A stretch of 64,000 bases of DNA from an uncultured bacterium. Its GTDB lineage: Bacteria > Planctomycetota > JAJSAM01 > JAJVHW01. Under the pieces are notes generated by a model. It saw only the letters and a list, made by a program, of their open reading frames with translations. It was not told the origin of the DNA and did not search any database. A program made the translations under genes and the position numbers. Below, one piece after another: positions 55,057 through 63,819 of this stretch; positions within the stretch are counted from its first letter, which is position 1; the number at the start of each line of letters is the position of its first letter. The stretch is taken from NCBI GenBank assembly GCA_937996235.1, contig CALKVK010000011.1, forward strand, positions 1 through 64,000, given 5' to 3'.

Positions 55057-56310
55057 ATGCAGCGCGCGTCCTTCCTGTCCGACGACTGCCCGCCGATGGG
55101 CATCTACGAGACCCTCTACGCCTTCCGGGACGCCTTCGGCAGCTTCATGGGCACCCCGGGCACGCACCCCTGGTCGCAGGGCTTCCCCCTGACCACGCAG
55201 CTCGAGGGCGGGCCGCCGCTCCCGGGCAGCGTCGAGGTCACCGCGGCGGACCGCCTCTACCCCAAGGCGTGGGGACTCCCCGATCTGCGCGAGGCGATCG
55301 CCGGCCACTACAACTCGTTCTACGGCTCGCGCATCGCGCCCGAGAACGTGATGGTGTTCGCCGGCGGCCGCCCCGGCATCTACACGGTCCTCGCGTTCCT
55401 GAAGAAGCACGTCGAGGTGCGGATCGGCAACGCCGAGTGGCCGGCCTACCTCGACATCCTGACGCAGACCGGGACGAGCTTCCGCGTCGTGCCGTTCACC
55501 GAGGAGAACGGCTTCCATCCGCCCAACTCCGCGTACTTCGACCGCGCCGGCCTGAACCACAAGACGCACGTCTTCCCGGTCATCTCCAACCCCGGGAACC
55601 CGACGGGGCACACGCGCGCGGGAGCCGAGCTGGAAGAGCTGATGGCGCTGGCCGAGCAGCCGGGCAACGGCATCCTGCTCGACGAGGCGTACGAGATGTT
55701 CCACCCCTCGAAGGGCGTCAGCGGCATCCGCTACGTGAAGGATCTCGACGAGAGCAACGTCTTCCTCTCGGGCGCGTGCACGAAGGGGCTGCAGTGCCCC
55801 GGCATCCGCATCGGCTGGATGATCGCGAGCCGCAAGAACGTCGAGACGCTCTCCAACTACTCGAGCTTCGGCATGGGCGGCGTCAGCCATCCCTCGCAGC
55901 GCTACGCGGTCGAACTCCTGCGGCCGGACCGTGTCGCTCAGGCCCGCGTCGCCGTCGAGCGTCACTACGGCATGCAGCGCGCCCGCTACGGCGAGGCGTT
56001 CGCGCGCATGGGCCTCGGCGTCTTCACCGGCGACGGCGGCTTCTACCACTGGCTGAAGCTCCCCGACGGCCTGAACGCCCACGACCTGAACCGCCGCCTC
56101 TTCCGCCACGGCGCCGCCATCCTCGAGGGCAAGGACTGCGACATGGCCCGCCCCCACGCCAAGGACCCCGCCTACGTCTCCCCCTACGCCAACTGGTTCC
56201 GCTTCTCCTTCGGCCCCCTCCTGCCGGAGACGTTCGAGTCCGACATCGCCCTCTTCCGCCGCGTCCTCGACGAGTACCGCGCGGACGTCGCCGGGCGCTC
56301 GGCGGGGTAG
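55057..56310 (+). CDS. PLP-dependent class I/II aminotransferase
   Basis: The 417-residue protein has the fold type I core: YPKAWGLPDLREAIAGHYN, NPGNPTGHTRAG, LLDEAYEMFHP, and PLP lysine in TKGLQCPGIRIGWM. The specific substrate is not clear; the layout is like alanine/aspartate-type transaminases. The frame is open upstream, but ATG at 55057 gives the natural N-terminus. A short repeat region (GAGGTAGCGACGGC units near 56320-56350) follows before the tRNA gene. Confidence 0.85.
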   Translation: MQRASFLSDDCPPMGIYETLYAFRDAFGSFMGTPGTHPWSQGFPLTTQLEGGPPLPGSVEVTAADRLYPKAWGLPDLREAIAGHYNSFYGSRIAPENVMVFAGGRPGIYTVLAFLKKHVEVRIGNAEWPAYLDILTQTGTSFRVVPFTEENGFHPPNSAYFDRAGLNHKTHVFPVISNPGNPTGHTRAGAELEELMALAEQPGNGILLDEAYEMFHPSKGVSGIRYVKDLDESNVFLSGACTKGLQCPGIRIGWMIASRKNVETLSNYSSFGMGGVSHPSQRYAVELLRPDRVAQARVAVERHYGMQRARYGEAFARMGLGVFTGDGGFYHWLKLPDGLNAHDLNRRLFRHGAAILEGKDCDMARPHAKDPAYVSPYANWFRFSFGPLLPETFESDIALFRRVLDEYRADVAGRSAG

Positions 56311-56527
56311 GGACGCGGGCGAGGTAGCGACGGCGCCGAGGTAGCGACGGCCGCGCGGTAGCGTCGGTCCGGCCGCGTCGCGATCCCGCCACGTCCCACG
56401 GGGTCGCTCGCGGAGCGTTCCTCCAGGCCCGGCCGACCGCCGCCGACGGGCACCCGCCCCGTCGCTGGCCCCCATCCCCGCGCGACCGTACCCTCGACGC
56501 CGTTCGAACGCAGCGTTCGCAGACGGT

Positions 56528-56604
56528 GGGCCCGTAGCTCAGTCGGTCAGAGCAGGGGACTCATAATCCCTTGGTCCCAGGTTCGAGTCCTGGCGGGCCT
56601 ACCA
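56528..56604 (+). tRNA. tRNA-Ile(CAT), probably lysidine-modified
   Basis: A 77-nt cloverleaf with encoded CCA. Acceptor arms pair except a G-T first pair, the D-arm is TAGCTCAGTCGGTCAGAGCA, and the T-arm CCAGG-TTCGAGT-CCTGG is perfect. The anticodon loop is CTCATAA. The ACTCATAATC anticodon region and the following TTGGTC are typical of tRNA-Ile2 rather than elongator Met. The defence-type island begins right after its 3' end. Confidence 0.9.
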
Positions 56605-56844
56605 GCGCAGACCGAGCCGGGCGGGCCAGGTTGCGCGACGTCGCCCCGCCGCCCGGCCGAACCCGAACGGGCCCGGCGTGTCCAAATGTGTCCACTTCGT
56701 GCCCACGGGGCACCTGCACCTCGGTCGGGGCCTGCGCAAGCGGAACGGTTCTCGCCCGCGACCCTGCGCGTGGCGACCATCGCGCTCAGGTCTGCAGCCT
56801 GCATCCCGCACGTCGGGGTACGACTCTGCAGCCCCCCGGAGCGC

Positions 56845-57768
56845 ATGATGTCGAAGACCGAGAACGGCAGGGTCGCGGACGAACTGATCGCCTGGCTGGA
56901 CGAACACCTCGTCGGGTTCCGGGTGGAACGATCCGGGCTCACGCTTCGCGAACGCGTGCTTCGTCTCGTGGAACTTCGCTCCAAGGTGCAAGAGCTGGGC
57001 ATCGCCGCCGTGGCCGAGGGGGGCATCTGCGAGCGCGCCGCGCAGTCCCGGATGCGGCAGTACCTGATCGCGCACTACGGCATCCCGATCGGGCACGCCG
57101 AGCTTGCGGTGGTCGCGGGCATCAGCGCGTTCGCCCGTCGCATCCGTCAGCTTCGCACTGAGGAGGGCTACCGGATCGTGACAGGGAAGGTGACGGATCC
57201 CTTCGCCGGCATCGAGATGCGCCGCGACGAGTACATGCTGATCGCTCCGGAGCCCGACCTCGACGCGGCGCGGCGGTGGCACGTAGCGAACCGCATCCGC
57301 CGCATGCCCGGCAGCGGCCCCAGCCGCATGCTCGCGTTCCTGAGGGAGAACGTCGGGCGCGCGGTAACGACCGACGAACTGGGCTACGTGGCGAAGGAGG
57401 GGTCCGCCTTCACCCGACGGGTTCGCGAGCTCCGCACACAGGGGGGCTACGCCATCGCGACGCGGTTCACGGGGCGGCCTGACCTCCCTTCCGGCGTCTA
57501 CGTCCTCGAGTCGCTCGAACCCGTAGTGCCACCGCATGATCGGGCTATCCCCGCACCGACCCTGCGGGCCGTCTGGGACCGCGACGGCAGCCGCTGTACC
57601 CGCTGCGGCTGGGAGCCGGCACTCGCGACGCGGGCGGACCCGCGCTTCTTGGAGGTCCACCATCTCACGCCACACGAGGAAGGCGGCCCGAACGAGCTCG
57701 AGAACCTGGCCGTGCTGTGCAACCGGTGCCACGACGTGGTTCACGCAGATCGAGGCGATGCTGGGTAG
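56845..57768 (+). CDS. HNH endonuclease with two N-terminal winged-helix-like repeats
   Basis: The 307-residue protein contains two copies of a roughly 45-residue helical unit (residues 70-112 and 160-206, each ending in a RRxRxLRxxxGYxI pattern), then an HNH nuclease. The nuclease has Cys251/Cys254, HH at 272-273, Asn283 and Cys292/Cys295-His296. The same unit occurs once in the HNH protein at 59450, so both are paralogous. It is the first gene of the island beside the tRNA and may be the DNA-cleaving partner of the methyltransferase. ATG 56848 is an alternative start with better spacing to GGAG. Confidence 0.85.
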   Translation: MMSKTENGRVADELIAWLDEHLVGFRVERSGLTLRERVLRLVELRSKVQELGIAAVAEGGICERAAQSRMRQYLIAHYGIPIGHAELAVVAGISAFARRIRQLRTEEGYRIVTGKVTDPFAGIEMRRDEYMLIAPEPDLDAARRWHVANRIRRMPGSGPSRMLAFLRENVGRAVTTDELGYVAKEGSAFTRRVRELRTQGGYAIATRFTGRPDLPSGVYVLESLEPVVPPHDRAIPAPTLRAVWDRDGSRCTRCGWEPALATRADPRFLEVHHLTPHEEGGPNELENLAVLCNRCHDVVHADRGDAG

Positions 57769-57841
57769 GCGCGTCCCTGTCGGTCGCTGGAGCTAGAGTC
57801 AGACGTCTGCGCCCGCTGCACTGACCGGCGGCGCTCCTGAA

Positions 57842-59023
57842 ATGCACACGCCTCAAGCCACGACAACTCGAAGGAGGGCGGCGCCGTCGCCACGGCGTCG
57901 CTCGATCTCCTCGTCCGACGGCGACTCGGGCGCCCAAGGGCAGTTCCGCGTCATCGACCTCTTCTGCGGCGCGGGCGGAATGACGCGCGGCTTCGTGGAC
58001 ACGGGCGCCTTCAGGACGGTCTGGGCCAACGACAACAACATCGCCGCGGCGAACACGTACAACGAGAACTTCGGTGCCCACTGCGTGCCCGGGGACATCG
58101 TGGGCATCCTCGCCGCCCCGGACTTCCGCGTCCCGAGGGCGGACGTCGTCATCGGCGGGCCACCGTGCCAGGGCTTCAGTCTTCTCAACAAGAACCGAGA
58201 CGGGGATCCCCGCAAGCAACTCTGGCGTCCCTACCTCGACGTAGTGGAGCGGTCCGGCGCTCTCGCGTTCGTGATGGAGAACGTCCCGCAGCTCCTCGGC
58301 TCCGACGAGTTCGCGGAGATCGAGGCGGAGGCGCGGCGACTCGGGTTCACGCTCAAGTCCGTGAAGCTCTGCGCAGCCGATTTCGGGGTGCCGCAGACGA
58401 GATGGAGAGCGATGATCCTCGGCCTCCGAGGCGCGTCCCCCGAGGGCTTCTTCCCTCCTCTCAAGACCCACTTCAACCCGAACAACGGCGCGAAGTCGAA
58501 GGGCGGCTACGCCGCTGACGCACGCCCGTGGCGGACTGTCCGCGACGCGATCGAGGATCTCCCCCCACCCGCCGGCACCGAGATCCGAGACGTGGCGCCG
58601 CCCGAGAACCTGCACTTCGGCCGCCAGCCGACCCCCGTCAGCCTCCGCCGCTACAAGGCGGTGCCGGAAGAGGGCATGAATCGCTTCGACCTGCAGCGCC
58701 GCGCTCCGGAACTGACCCCCGGGTGCTGGATCCGCAAGAAGTCGGGCGGGACGGACCTGTTCGGCCGCCTGTGGTGGGACCGTCCCGCGTTCACGATCCG
58801 CACCGAGTTCTTCAAGCCGGAGAAGGGGCGCTACCTGCACCCGGTGCAACACCGCCCGATCACCCACCGTGAAGCCGCCCGCCTCCAGAGCTTCCCGGAC
58901 AACTTCGTCTTCACCGGGACGAAGATCGAGGTCGCCAAGCAGATCGGCAACGCCGTGCCGCCCCTGCTGGGTCGCCGCGTCGCGGAGTGCGTGGTCGCGG
59001 CCCTGGTGTCGACCCGGCGCTGA
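57842..59023 (+). CDS. DNA (cytosine-5-)-methyltransferase
   Basis: The 393-residue protein carries SAM motif FCGAGGMTRG (41-50), catalytic PPCQGFS (Cys109), ENV (146-148) and QTRWR (185-189), with target-recognition region to about residue 330 and the final motif QIGNAVPPLLG. It modifies cytosine within an unknown site. The N-terminal 30 residues are Ser/Arg-rich and may be extra. It is followed by vsr with 1 nt between, a classic pairing. Confidence 0.93.
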   Translation: MHTPQATTTRRRAAPSPRRRSISSSDGDSGAQGQFRVIDLFCGAGGMTRGFVDTGAFRTVWANDNNIAAANTYNENFGAHCVPGDIVGILAAPDFRVPRADVVIGGPPCQGFSLLNKNRDGDPRKQLWRPYLDVVERSGALAFVMENVPQLLGSDEFAEIEAEARRLGFTLKSVKLCAADFGVPQTRWRAMILGLRGASPEGFFPPLKTHFNPNNGAKSKGGYAADARPWRTVRDAIEDLPPPAGTEIRDVAPPENLHFGRQPTPVSLRRYKAVPEEGMNRFDLQRRAPELTPGCWIRKKSGGTDLFGRLWWDRPAFTIRTEFFKPEKGRYLHPVQHRPITHREAARLQSFPDNFVFTGTKIEVAKQIGNAVPPLLGRRVAECVVAALVSTRR

Positions 59024-59024
59024 C

Positions 59025-59453
59025 GTGGCGGATCGCCTCTCCCGGAAGGCTCGCAGTCGTCTGATGAGCACGGTCCGGAGCCGCGACACCGCCCCGGAAC
59101 TCCGAGTCCGGAGCGCCCTGCATCGACTCGGCTTCAGGTTCCGGCTACACGTGCCGAACCTCCCCGGCCGGCCGGACATCGCTTTGCCCAGGCACTCCGT
59201 GGTGGTGTTCGTCCACGGGTGCTTCTGGCACGGCCATGCGGGCTGCCGGCGATCCGCCAGACCGAGCAGTCACCGCGCGTTCTGGAACGCGAAGATCGAC
59301 GGCAACGTCGCCCGCGACTCCCGCGTCCGGCGGCAGCTCCGTCGCCTCGGATGGCGCGTGGTGGTGATCTGGGAGTGCTGGACCCACGACGATGGGCATC
59401 TTCAGGGGCGCCTGCGTAGACTCCTCCAGAATGACCGGGGAGGCAGAGCATGA
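59025..59453 (+). CDS. vsr: Very short patch repair endonuclease (Vsr)
   Basis: The 142-residue protein matches Vsr in size and residues: Asp51, His64 and His69, with zinc-type Cys66, His71 and Cys74 and a later Cys in VIWECW, at nearly the same numbers as E. coli Vsr. It nicks T:G mismatches produced by 5-methylcytosine deamination. GTG start directly after the methyltransferase stop; it overlaps the HNH gene by 4 nt. Confidence 0.93.
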   Translation: MADRLSRKARSRLMSTVRSRDTAPELRVRSALHRLGFRFRLHVPNLPGRPDIALPRHSVVVFVHGCFWHGHAGCRRSARPSSHRAFWNAKIDGNVARDSRVRRQLRRLGWRVVVIWECWTHDDGHLQGRLRRLLQNDRGGRA

Positions 59454-60079
59454 CGAGCGCGCGGGACAAGATCAGGGCGTTCCTTGAAGCAAATGTCGGG
59501 AAGGTCGTCAACACGCAGCAGGTCCGAGACGTCGCCGGCATCAGCGAGTACGCCCGTCGCCTCCGGGAACTCCGAGACGACGAAGGGATGCAGATCCACT
59601 CGCACATCGACGACGAGAGCCTGAGCCCCGGCGAGTACAAGCTGGTCGACCTGAAGCGCGAGCCGCGCATCGCCGACGGGATCTCGCCGCAGAAGCGCGC
59701 CCGCATCCTGGAGCGGAACGGCTACACGTGCCAGATGTGCGGAGCCGGTCCCGGCGACCCCGATCCGTTCAACGCCGGTCGGAAGACGCGCCTCCATATC
59801 GACCACGTCACGCCCCGCGCTCAGGGCGGGACCGACGACGACGAGAACCTCCGGGTGCTGTGCTCAGCGTGCAACCAGTCGAAGGCGAACATCCAGTCGC
59901 CGAGCGAGGACGCGCGGAACCTGCTCGCGCGCATCCGGCGGGCGCCCAGGTCGGTGCGCCGGGAGGTCTACGCGTCGCTGCAACGGTCATTCGGCGACAC
60001 CCCTCGCGCAGGCCGCGACGTCGCTGCGGACCCGGACGACGGCGACCAGAGTGATGCGGGCCCGGGACTTCGCGCGTGA
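59450..60079 (+). CDS. HNH endonuclease with one N-terminal winged-helix-like unit
   Basis: The 209-residue protein has one copy of the helical unit (residues about 7-50, IRAFLEANVGKVV, ending RRLRELRDDEGMQI), then an HNH domain with Cys94/Cys97, HIDH (117-120 region), Asn133 and Cys138/Cys141. It is paralogous to 56845-57768, with a shorter N-terminus. It overlaps vsr and the next gene by 4 nt each, so the whole run is one operon. Likely the restriction nuclease of the locus. Confidence 0.86.
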   Translation: MTSARDKIRAFLEANVGKVVNTQQVRDVAGISEYARRLRELRDDEGMQIHSHIDDESLSPGEYKLVDLKREPRIADGISPQKRARILERNGYTCQMCGAGPGDPDPFNAGRKTRLHIDHVTPRAQGGTDDDENLRVLCSACNQSKANIQSPSEDARNLLARIRRAPRSVRREVYASLQRSFGDTPRAGRDVAADPDDGDQSDAGPGLRA

Positions 60080-60510
60080 GCATCAAGAAGCAGGAGTTCT
60101 ACGAGGGCGCCGCACTTCACCTGCTCGCCCGCGGTCGCGGCACCCTCACACTTCGGCATGAGCCGCCATGCTTCATCGCCGACGATCGGCTCGTCCTGTA
60201 CCTGAAGTACTGCACGAAGGTGCGGAGCCCGTGGGGCTTCACTCTCGGCGCCAGCGAATTGGATCACCTCGGAGAGTACGACTTGCGGTTCGACGTCGTG
60301 TTGGGGTTCATCTGCGGGGGCGACGGCGTGGCGGCGGTCCGGTACGACGAGGTTCGACAGATCACCGCCATCCGGACGGACGTGTTCCACATCGCCTGCT
60401 ACCGCAAGCACCACGAGCACTACGAAGTGAGCGGCCCATCGGGGACGGTGCCGCACAAGGTCGCGCCGTCCGACTGGCCCCGAGTCCTCGACAAAAAGAG
60501 AGCCCGATGA
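60076..60510 (+). CDS. Small restriction-locus protein of unknown function
   Basis: A 144-residue protein beginning MSIKKQEFYEGAALHLLAR, with ADDRLVLYLKYCTKVRSPWGFTL and IACYRKHHEHYEVSGPSG. It looks like a compact alpha/beta domain with conserved acidic, Lys and aromatic residues that could be a nuclease-like fold, but I cannot confirm this. It overlaps the HNH gene and the Z1 gene by 4 nt each, so it is part of the operon. Confidence 0.7.
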   Translation: MSIKKQEFYEGAALHLLARGRGTLTLRHEPPCFIADDRLVLYLKYCTKVRSPWGFTLGASELDHLGEYDLRFDVVLGFICGGDGVAAVRYDEVRQITAIRTDVFHIACYRKHHEHYEVSGPSGTVPHKVAPSDWPRVLDKKRAR

Positions 60511-62453
60511 AGCACCAGGACGAAGTCGTCAACGTCCTTAAGAAGCAGATCGGGCGGGACGACGAGGTCGAGGAGATCCGCGCCACCGCTACGCGCGTCG
60601 CGGAGCGTTGGGTAGACCCGCTGAGCAGCGGCGAGCAGCATACGAACGGGCTGATCTACGGACTCATTCAGAGCGGCAAGACCGGCGTACTCACGGTCAC
60701 CGGTGCCATCGGCGCGGACCAAGGCTACAAGACCCTGATCATCCTAACCTCGGACAATGATCCGCTGTACGAGCAGACGCTCACGCGCGTGCGCGAGTCG
60801 TTCCCCGGGATGGACATACTCGGCAAGCCGGACTTCAAGGACGCCGACGCGTTCCTGCAGCGCATCCGGTCGGGTACCTGTGCGATCGTTACGACCAAGA
60901 ACGCGGGCATCCTCGAGACGCTCATCGAGAACTTCAAGAAGGGCAGGCTCAAGGGGCTGGCGGCCCTGATCATCGACGACGAAGCGGATCAGGCCAGCCT
61001 GAACACCAGGGAGCGCAAGGCGGACGGCACCCGGAGCACGATCAACGATCGCATCGTCCAGCTTCGCGGGTTCTTCCAGAGGAACACCTACCTGCAGGTC
61101 ACCGCGACCCCGCAGGCGCTGTTCCTTCAGACGCCGGGACACGACTTCCGCCCGAGGTTCACGATCCTCAGCAACCCCGGCTCGGAGTACGTGGGCGGCG
61201 ACGACTTCTTCGGCGAAGCCTCGAAGCTGCTGCGCGAGTTCCCGCTCCCGGAGATCCAGAACCTCTCCGCCGGCGCGCAGCCGCATCCGACGCTTGCGAT
61301 CCCGCCGTCGCTCCTCCGCGCGCTGGACACGTTCATGGTCGCCGCGACGCACAAGCGAATGCTCGACGCGTCGCAGAACTGCGCCTTCCTGTGCCACGTG
61401 AGCACCGGCAAGAGCGACCACGAGCACATAGAGAAGCTGCTCCGGAAGTACAAGGCGGACCTCATGACGGCCGCCAAGAAGCCGGATGCCAAGTTCCTGG
61501 CCAGGCTTCGCGTCGGGTACGACGACCTCAAGGCAACGCACCCCAACCTCGCGGCTACGCCCCTCGACGCGATCGTCGAGCACATCGCGTTCTACTCCGC
61601 GAGCGCTACGGTCAAGCGCGTGAACGGCGACACGGACGAAGATGTAGCCGTCCTCTCGCCCTACAACCTGTTCGTCGGCGGCAACAAGCTCGGCCGCGGC
61701 GTCACGATCAGGAACCTCCTCGTCAGCTACTACGGTCGCAACCCGGCGCGCCCGCAGGCCGACACCGTGCTCCAGCACGCGCGAATGTACGGCTACCGCA
61801 GGAATGACATCGGCCTACTACGCCTGTTCCTGCCTCCCGAGCTGCACCGAGTGTTCAGGGCGATCCACAAGATGGAGCTCGGCCTCCGCGCGCTCGTCGC
61901 GAAGAACCCCGACGAGGCCTTCCGCGGGGTCTACGTCGAAGGGGCAGTGAAGGCCACCCGCCCAGGCGTGCTCTTCCCCGGCGCCCTCGGCATCTACTCC
62001 GGGGGGAGCGTCTATAACCCCGCCCAAGTGATGCGCGACGCGTCGGTCGCTGCGGCGACGAAGGAGATCGACGGGCTGCTGGCGGCGATCCCGAACAAGG
62101 GATGGAAAGAGGTGCCCCTCGAGACGATCCGCAAGCTCGTCTCCCTTTCGAGGCCCGACGAGAGCGCGTCCGCCTGCATCTGGAACTCGGAGGCGATCTC
62201 CGAGTCGATCGGGCAGCTAGCGGACATCAAGAAGCAGTCCACGGGTTACGTCTACGTGGACCGCGATCGCGGCCTCCGCGAGGCGCGCGACGAGACGCAG
62301 GGCATCCTGACCGGCGGCGAGGCGGGGACGGTGCCGCCCGAGAAGGTCACTCTCTTCCTGCTTCGCACCAGGGCCGACAAGGGGGAGCAACCTGCGTGGT
62401 GGCCGCAGGTCCGGTTCCCGGCCGGTCAGTACGCCATCGCGTTCTCGATGTAG
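60507..62453 (+). CDS. Z1-domain ATPase (helicase-like), restriction-associated
   Basis: The 648-residue protein has Walker A GLIQSGKTG (52-60), DDEAD (157-161), TATPQA (199-204), and in the Z1 region GGNKLGRGVT (391-400) and QHARMYGYR (423-431). This is the SF2-type layout of Z1 proteins found beside Dcm/Vsr restriction loci, where they are thought to power DNA movement. The length is shorter than that of many family members. ATG at 60507 overlaps the previous gene. The stop is 109 nt from the convergent nuclease gene. Confidence 0.88.
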   Translation: MKHQDEVVNVLKKQIGRDDEVEEIRATATRVAERWVDPLSSGEQHTNGLIYGLIQSGKTGVLTVTGAIGADQGYKTLIILTSDNDPLYEQTLTRVRESFPGMDILGKPDFKDADAFLQRIRSGTCAIVTTKNAGILETLIENFKKGRLKGLAALIIDDEADQASLNTRERKADGTRSTINDRIVQLRGFFQRNTYLQVTATPQALFLQTPGHDFRPRFTILSNPGSEYVGGDDFFGEASKLLREFPLPEIQNLSAGAQPHPTLAIPPSLLRALDTFMVAATHKRMLDASQNCAFLCHVSTGKSDHEHIEKLLRKYKADLMTAAKKPDAKFLARLRVGYDDLKATHPNLAATPLDAIVEHIAFYSASATVKRVNGDTDEDVAVLSPYNLFVGGNKLGRGVTIRNLLVSYYGRNPARPQADTVLQHARMYGYRRNDIGLLRLFLPPELHRVFRAIHKMELGLRALVAKNPDEAFRGVYVEGAVKATRPGVLFPGALGIYSGGSVYNPAQVMRDASVAAATKEIDGLLAAIPNKGWKEVPLETIRKLVSLSRPDESASACIWNSEAISESIGQLADIKKQSTGYVYVDRDRGLREARDETQGILTGGEAGTVPPEKVTLFLLRTRADKGEQPAWWPQVRFPAGQYAIAFSM

Positions 62454-62562
62454 GGGCCGGCTCAGGGCAGACCTCGGCGAACCGCTGGTGGAGGCTTGCA
62501 TGCTGCCCAGGCCGGGTTCTGTACGGGAACAATCCCAGTAGCGAGCGTCGCTTTGGCGCGCG

Positions 62563-63819
62563 CTACCCGAAGCCGCGCGTGCCGAATTGCTCGAGCTTGG
62601 CTGCCTGTTCCGGCATCAGGAGCGCCGGGGCGCCGCCCGCGGCGGTCGGGTAGACCCGGGCCGCCTCCCAGAGGTGTTGGCGGACGCTGGCTGCGACGCC
62701 TGGCTTGACGCCGGCCGCGACGAGGGCGGCGTGGTGGAAGAGGTAGGCGTTCTCGATGACGAGGGGGCGGGTGAGGCCGCGTGAACTGGCGGCGGAGCGC
62801 TTCGGGCCGGTCAGGACGAGGTAGGTGTCGGGCGGATCGGCGACGGCCGCGTCGAGGATGCCCTCCTGCGCGCCGTAGAACTTCACGTTGACGGTGTGAC
62901 CCGCGAAGGGGCCACCGCGGAAGACGCCGTCGGCGCCCTTGTGGACTGCGGAGTCGTAAAGCTCGATGTCGAAGACGTGGGCCGCGATGAACTCGCCCAG
63001 GTGGCCGCGCTCCGCGGGGCGGCCGATGAGGCGGGCGATCTGGGCGTCGAGTGCGTTGCGTCGGCGCAGGAGCGCCGCGAGGCGCTCGAGAGGCTCGGCC
63101 GCGCGGAGCCAGAGATGGCAGCGCGTCCGGCAGCGCTCGCTCTGGGCGTCGCCGAACACTCGCGCCGCGTGGGGGTCCGGCCACGCGGCGTCGAACCGCT
63201 GCCAGCGGCCTGCGCGGATGCCCGCGGCGGCCTCGAGCTCGGTGAGGTCGGCGTCGGTCATCTCCCAGCGCGAACCGGGCTCGTCGAGGTCGAACGCCAC
63301 GACGAGCACGCCGACGAGCGCCGCGACCTCGGGCAGGAGCGCCGCGACCTTCGCGAAGTCGCGGGCGGCGCCGGACGCTTCATCGACGAGGTGCTTCCGG
63401 TAGCTGCGGTTCGAACGCAATCGCGTCCGCTCGCGGAGGTACGTCCACGCACCCTTGACCTCGATCCAGGCCTGCGCACCTTCCTCCAGTTCCAGGACGA
63501 GGTCGCAGGTGCCGCGCGTGACGCCGTCGTCGAGGCGGCGCGCGCGCGATGGATACGGCATCTGCGCGGCCGCTGCCTGCACCGTGGTCCCGTCCGGCAG
63601 ACGCGCGGCCAGCGCCTCGGAGATGGCGTCCTCGGTCGTGTCCCTGCCCGTGCGGCCGAGGTGGGCGTGCAGCCAGCGGAGGCCGGTCGCGTAGCCGTTG
63701 CGGACCGTGTCTGCCTCGTGGTCGAGCTCCGCGAGCACTCCAAAGATGCGCTCCGCCAGCGTGGATGCGCAGTTCGTGCGATCGGCGCTCGAAACGGCGC
63801 CCCCATCCGATTCCCCCAT
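62563..63819 (-). CDS. Putative PD-(D/E)xK-like nuclease
   Basis: The 418-residue protein has Asp106 in TCDLVLEL and the ExK pair Glu120/Lys122 in AWIEVKGAW, the pattern of PD-(D/E)xK nucleases, with a helix bearing Glu65 before it. A second similar segment occurs in the C-terminal half (ADGVFRGGPF ... HTVNVKFYG), which may be a second, degenerate domain. ATG 63819 is chosen from the GAGGTGAGGAG ribosome site. It runs toward the Z1 operon. It may be the effector nuclease of the island or an unrelated defence gene. Confidence 0.72.
   Translation of the reverse strand: MGESDGGAVSSADRTNCASTLAERIFGVLAELDHEADTVRNGYATGLRWLHAHLGRTGRDTTEDAISEALAARLPDGTTVQAAAAQMPYPSRARRLDDGVTRGTCDLVLELEEGAQAWIEVKGAWTYLRERTRLRSNRSYRKHLVDEASGAARDFAKVAALLPEVAALVGVLVVAFDLDEPGSRWEMTDADLTELEAAAGIRAGRWQRFDAAWPDPHAARVFGDAQSERCRTRCHLWLRAAEPLERLAALLRRRNALDAQIARLIGRPAERGHLGEFIAAHVFDIELYDSAVHKGADGVFRGGPFAGHTVNVKFYGAQEGILDAAVADPPDTYLVLTGPKRSAASSRGLTRPLVIENAYLFHHAALVAAGVKPGVAASVRQHLWEAARVYPTAAGGAPALLMPEQAAKLEQFGTRGFG

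Noticed and set aside
56310..56380. Short GAGGTAGCGACGGC tandem units after the aminotransferase
   Set aside because: Only two to three imperfect copies, too few to call a functional repeat array.
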